Source of the DNA: Kiritimatiellia bacterium
GTDB lineage: Bacteria; Verrucomicrobiota; Kiritimatiellia; RFP12; UBA1067
NCBI GenBank assembly: GCA_017521065.1
Contig: JAFXEA010000345.1
Span: 1 to 9,011, forward strand
Direction: 5' to 3'
DNA: 9,011 bases
Made by a program: the position numbers and the translations under genes. Of the stretch, positions 6,681 to 9,011 are shown piece after piece (the stretch's first letter is position 1; each line of letters begins with the position of its first letter). The notes below the pieces were generated by a model, which saw only the letters and a program-made list of their open reading frames with translations, was not told the origin of the DNA and searched no databases.

Positions 6681-7865
6681 TTACTCTTCCCCACCCTTTT
6701 CCTCTTCCAATATCCTCACCGCCGCGGCTTTCATCGCCGGTTCTGCGGCTTTAAGAAGATGGTTGGCATAGATTACAATGTTCGCACCGGCGGCGGCGAT
6801 TTCGGATTCCGTCGTCTGCGGATAGGTAGTCGGCATTACAACGAGCGGAGTTGTCGCAGAAATCTCGGCGCGGAACTGCTTGATGAAAGCAAACACCTCA
6901 TCCGGCGTTTCAGCGTTCGACTGCACAAGTATCGCATCGGCACCGGCTTCAATGTAGGCGCGACACTTGGCGATACCATCGGAATCATTAGCTTTGCACC
7001 GGGCAACAATCATGAAATTATCGGTAATTTGCGCCGCCTTCCCTTCGCGGATTTTGTCACAGAAGTCATCGCCGGAAGCCTTCTCGCCAATCACAACCGC
7101 CGAAACGCCAAGGCGTTCAAGGGAGCGCACGAGAAACGAGAACTGTTCCTTCGTACCGCCGGAATCTCCGTCGTAGATTATCGGCTTGGTGGTTATTTCG
7201 AGAATGTCGTTCAAGGTGCGGAGACGCGATGTTACATCGACACATTCGGTATCGGGCTTTCCCTTGAGCATCGAGTCCGTGAAGGATCCGAGCCACATTC
7301 CGTCAAACTCATAGGTGCGGTTATTCTTCTTGACCGCGGTCTGTTCAACGATGAGACCGGAAAGTCCGCTATGCGCATCCATCATACGGACGAGTGGTTT
7401 GGCATTCAGGAGACGGCGTAGACGCGCACGGCGAATATCGGGCGTGGTGCCGACTTCTTTGATCGCCTTATTGAGCTGCGTTGAAGAGATGCCGGGTGTG
7501 TATTCGGGCTCGACCAGTTCGCCGCCCCATTGTGCAAGGGTATCAATGACGCCCTGACGAGTCTTCGCCTGCACCCCTTCGCGCCAGTCTGTGCCATGGA
7601 CGACGTAGTCAGGCTTGAGCTTGAGAAGATTGGGGATGTAGTCAAGCTGTTCCTGGGGGATGACTTCAGTGACGCCTTTGAGCTGCGCAACCACCGCGGC
7701 GCGCTGCTCGTAGTTCATGTACGGCAGGCGCTTGTAGCTAGCGATTGCCGCGTCTGTAAGGACGCCTACGGTAACGTCGCCAAGCTTGGCAGCTTCTTTG
7801 ATGATATTGAGATGTCCAGGGTGGATGATATCCGCCGACATCGCAACATAAACTCGTTTAGCCAT
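6681..7865 (-). CDS. Cytidylyltransferase / phosphoenolpyruvate-mutase-like fusion (aepX-like), catalytic loop missing
   Basis: A 394-residue two-domain protein. Residues 1 to about 140 form a nucleotidyltransferase: the HxGH motif is HPGH (15-18), with VHGTDWREG (89-97) and GISST (125-129), all as in CTP-dependent cytidylyltransferases. Residues about 145-390 match the PEP mutase / isocitrate lyase superfamily: RRARLRRLLNAKPLVRMMDAHSGLSGLIVE, FDGMW, Asp197 in FTDS, and the metal site YDGDSGG (231-237). Full fusions of this kind belong to phosphonate biosynthesis: the mutase turns PEP into phosphonopyruvate and the other domain makes a CMP-phosphonate. Here the conserved EDK(x)nNS catalytic loop is absent: residues 260-265 read GEKASG and run straight into DDFCDKIREG. 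The usual His before Ser in the MIHSK segment is Gln315. The frame is clean, with no frameshift. Mutase activity is therefore doubtful, while the cytidylyltransferase half looks intact. ATG at 7865 has AAAAGG about 8 nt upstream. Confidence 0.88.
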   Translation of the reverse strand: MAKRVYVAMSADIIHPGHLNIIKEAAKLGDVTVGVLTDAAIASYKRLPYMNYEQRAAVVAQLKGVTEVIPQEQLDYIPNLLKLKPDYVVHGTDWREGVQAKTRQGVIDTLAQWGGELVEPEYTPGISSTQLNKAIKEVGTTPDIRRARLRRLLNAKPLVRMMDAHSGLSGLIVEQTAVKKNNRTYEFDGMWLGSFTDSMLKGKPDTECVDVTSRLRTLNDILEITTKPIIYDGDSGGTKEQFSFLVRSLERLGVSAVVIGEKASGDDFCDKIREGKAAQITDNFMIVARCKANDSDGIAKCRAYIEAGADAILVQSNAETPDEVFAFIKQFRAEISATTPLVVMPTTYPQTTESEIAAAGANIVIYANHLLKAAEPAMKAAAVRILEEEKGGEE

Positions 7866-7881
7866 TTTCAGAACCTTTTAT

Positions 7882-8013
7882 GAACCACGGAATACACGGA
7901 AGAGCACGGAATGGTTTGCGGTGTTTTATTGAACCACGGAATACACGGAAATGCACGGAATGGTTTGCAATATTTTATTGAACCACGGAATACACGGAAG
8001 AGCACGGAATAGG
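7882..8013 (+). repeat. Tandem array of a 49-bp repeat (two full units and one partial)
   Basis: Units begin at 7882, 7931 and 7980 with the same GAACCACGGAATACACGGAA start, an exact 49-bp period; the third unit stops after about 34 bp. Units 1 and 2 differ at only a few bases. Within each unit ACGGAA recurs three times at 9-10 bp spacing, followed by TGGTTTGC and a T-rich tail ending TTTTATT. The array fills nearly all of the 162 bp between the mutase-like gene and the GxxExxY gene. I see no gene, promoter or terminator in the rest of that gap. Confidence 0.92.
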
Positions 8014-8027
8014 TGGAAGAATGTAAG

Positions 8028-8402
8028 TTACATTGCTATTCTCTTAATCTCCACTCCTGATGGATTGCCGAAGTTCACCAAAAATCCTAATTGCATCTTT
8101 GTCGCTCGAAGATAATTCTGAAGTTGAGCCATATGTTCTGGCAATAATTCTTTAACAGCTTTCAACTCAAGGATTATTTTATCGAAACATACAATATCGG
8201 CACGATATGTTTTATCCAACATCCGTCCCTTGTACGAAATGGTTATTTCTTCCTGCGATTTATATGGCACACCCACAATACCCAACTCCATCTCTAGAGC
8301 CTCTTGATAGACAGACTCCAGAAACCCCGCTCCAAGGGTCTTGTACACTTCGTATACAGCACCTCGAATCAAATACGACTCATTCTCAAAAATCAATCCC
8401 AT
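8028..8402 (-). CDS. GxxExxY protein, PD-(D/E)XK_3 nuclease-like
   Basis: A 124-residue member of the GxxExxY family (PD-(D/E)XK nuclease superfamily type 3), widespread and of unknown biological role. The eponymous motif is GFLESVY (residues 26-32). The nuclease-like core is RADIV with Asp69, ILELKAV with Glu79 and Lys81, and Gln93 in HMAQLQNYL, so the D...ExK arrangement is complete. The ending FLVNFGNPSGVEIKRI is typical. ATG at 8402 is preferred, with GGAAGAG about 5 nt upstream; a GTG at 8408 is in frame and would add two residues. The candidate ribosome site comes from the end of the flanking repeat. The gene sits between a transporter and a phosphonate-type gene, with repeat arrays on both sides, so it is probably a passenger unrelated to the metabolism of its neighbours. 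Confidence 0.9.
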   Translation of the reverse strand: MGLIFENESYLIRGAVYEVYKTLGAGFLESVYQEALEMELGIVGVPYKSQEEITISYKGRMLDKTYRADIVCFDKIILELKAVKELLPEHMAQLQNYLRATKMQLGFLVNFGNPSGVEIKRIAM

Positions 8403-8407
8403 CCCCA

Positions 8408-8440
8408 CTCTTCCGTGTTATTCCGTGTATTCCGTGGTTC
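8408..8440 (-). repeat. ACGGAA-type repeat, copy next to the GxxExxY start
   Basis: On the minus strand it reads GAACCACGGAATACACGGAA, then TAACACGGAAGAG. ACGGAA occurs three times at about 10-bp spacing. It is inverted relative to the array at 7882-8013 and ends just before the GxxExxY start codon, supplying its purine-rich ribosome-site candidate. Confidence 0.88.
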
Positions 8441-8453
8441 CTACCCAACACCA

Positions 8454-8484
8454 CTTCCGTATCATTCCGTGTATTCCGTGGTTC
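8454..8484 (-). repeat. ACGGAA-type repeat, copy abutting the transporter stop codon
   Basis: Same orientation as the copy at 8408-8440 and separated from it by 13 bp. It reads GAACCACGGAATACACGGAA, then TGATACGGAAG. It begins at the base after the TAA of the MFS gene. Confidence 0.88.
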
Positions 8485-9011
8485 TTACTTTCGTCCACTC
8501 AGCCCCAACACCGCGAGCATCGCACAGAGGAACGCCAGCGATCCGAACACCGAATACCAACCTATCTTATCCAGCAAGAACCCATACACGAACGACTGCG
8601 CCGCCGCTCCCATGTACGCCGCGAAGTTGAGCACCCCTGATGACGTCGCCGAGAAAACGCGCCCGCCGATATCGGTCGCATACGCCCACGCCGTTCCGTT
8701 GATGGCATAAATGCAGAAACCGGCCACGAAAAGCAACAACTGCGCCGTGACCATCTGCCATCCCTGCGTCGGATTCAGGAGCAGGAACGCACCAATCGAA
8801 ACCGCCCCAACAAGCGCACTGGAAATGACTGCCGGCAGACGGTTGTTCGGACACCACTTATCCGTCAGCCATGGGACGACAAAAGTGCCAATTCCCATAC
8901 CTACCGGAAGCGATATCGCGCCCAAGAGACCTGAGGTTACACTGACATTGAACTTGTCGATGAAGTAAAGCGGCACCCAGGTTACAAGACCGTAACGCGC
9001 CAAGCCGGTAA
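8485..9011 (-). CDS. MFS transporter, organophosphate:phosphate antiporter-like, N-terminal half beyond the window
   Basis: The last 175 or so residues of a major facilitator protein of the inner membrane; the reading frame runs off the right edge. The first residues seen are TGLARYGLVTWVPLYFIDKF, similar to the segment opening the C-terminal six-helix half of GlpT/UhpT-type transporters. Hydrophobic helices follow: GLLGAISLPVGMGIGTFVV, AVISSALVGAVSIGAFLLL, MVTAQLLLFVAGFCIYAI, a segment with NFAAYMGAAAQSFVYGFLL, and VFGSLAFLCAMLAVLGL. Between them, WLTDKW (the MFS loop motif) and ATDIGGRVFSATSSGVLNF fit the family. Substrates of this family are phosphorylated sugars, glycerol-phosphate or related organophosphates. 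A phosphonate substrate would suit the nearby mutase-like gene but is speculation. The TAA stop is followed at once by a repeat copy. Confidence 0.88.
   Translation of the reverse strand, partial: TGLARYGLVTWVPLYFIDKFNVSVTSGLLGAISLPVGMGIGTFVVPWLTDKWCPNNRLPAVISSALVGAVSIGAFLLLNPTQGWQMVTAQLLLFVAGFCIYAINGTAWAYATDIGGRVFSATSSGVLNFAAYMGAAAQSFVYGFLLDKIGWYSVFGSLAFLCAMLAVLGLSGRK

Larger units (their letters stand above)
7980..8440. mobile_element. Candidate cassette: GxxExxY gene bounded by inverted repeats
   Basis: The left boundary copy (7980-8013, plus orientation) and right boundary copy (8408-8440, minus orientation) share the same first 20 bases and face each other as an inverted pair around one small gene. 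The gene looks AT-richer than the transporter and mutase-like genes on either side. No transposase, integrase or clear target-site duplication is visible, so mobility is an inference from layout. The element might instead be a repeat cluster that accumulated around the gene. Confidence 0.35.

Noticed and set aside
7020..7140. Frameshift explaining the short loop of the mutase-like domain
   Set aside because: Both flanks are in the same frame and align with the family, and no alternative frame restores an EDK...NS loop in the visible sequence; it looks like an in-frame deletion or divergence.
6759..7421. Long plus-strand open frame (220 codons)
   Set aside because: It lies antisense to the well-supported fusion gene, whose motifs (HPGH, DGDSGG) are on the minus strand. 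The plus-strand translation resembles no family and is a shadow of GC-biased codons.
7882..8013. CRISPR array
   Set aside because: The units are contiguous 49-bp tandem copies in which the supposed spacers are also near identical. There are no unique spacers and no cas genes.
8207..8710. Overlapping plus-strand open frames across the GxxExxY and transporter region
   Set aside because: They translate the repeats and the antisense of two recognised genes; Pro/Ser/Thr-rich nonsense-like sequence.

Overview
This window looks like part of a surface-polysaccharide locus plus an accessory stretch from a Gram-negative-type bacterium. Every gene I can support is on the minus strand, so transcription runs from high to low coordinates. 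The lineage is uncertain. The short AACCACGGAATACACGG-type dispersed repeats, the GxxExxY endonuclease-like gene and the moderate GC resemble PVC-group bacteria (Verrucomicrobiota, Kiritimatiellota, Lentisphaerota), but this is a recollection-based inference and not a demonstrated placement.

Right part (about 6649-9011). The window opens at its right edge with the C-terminal half of an organophosphate-antiporter-like MFS transporter (8485-9011). Next is a small GxxExxY / PD-(D/E)XK_3 gene (8028-8402), bracketed by arrays of an ACGGAA-rich repeat in inverted orientation: two copies on its right (8408-8484) and three tandem 49-bp copies on its left (7882-8013). Then comes a 394-residue fusion of a cytidylyltransferase domain and a phosphoenolpyruvate-mutase-like domain (6681-7865). 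That architecture belongs to phosphonate biosynthesis and activation, but the segment that should carry the EDK...NS catalytic loop is missing. A degenerate copy of the repeat follows its stop codon directly.

Left part (1-6468). After an AT-rich gap of about 200 bp lies a compact seven-gene operon: glucose-1-phosphate thymidylyltransferase (rfbA), a DegT/DnrJ/EryC1 sugar aminotransferase resembling VioA, two consecutive ATP-grasp ligases, a family-4-type glycosyltransferase, a left-handed beta-helix acyltransferase, and a beta-ketoacyl-ACP synthase III-like protein cut by the left edge. Most junctions are 1-4 nt overlaps (ATGA, ATGA, GTGA) or very short gaps, so the genes are probably co-transcribed and translationally coupled.

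Combined reading (inference): the operon makes a dTDP-activated 4-amino-4,6-dideoxyhexose. The two ATP-grasp enzymes, the acyltransferase and the KAS III-like enzyme could supply and attach an unusual acyl or aminoacyl group, and the glycosyltransferase would place a sugar in the growing glycan. No 4,6-dehydratase (rfbB) is present between rfbA and the aminotransferase, so that step must be encoded elsewhere. I found no tRNA, rRNA, CRISPR array or convincing intrinsic terminator.
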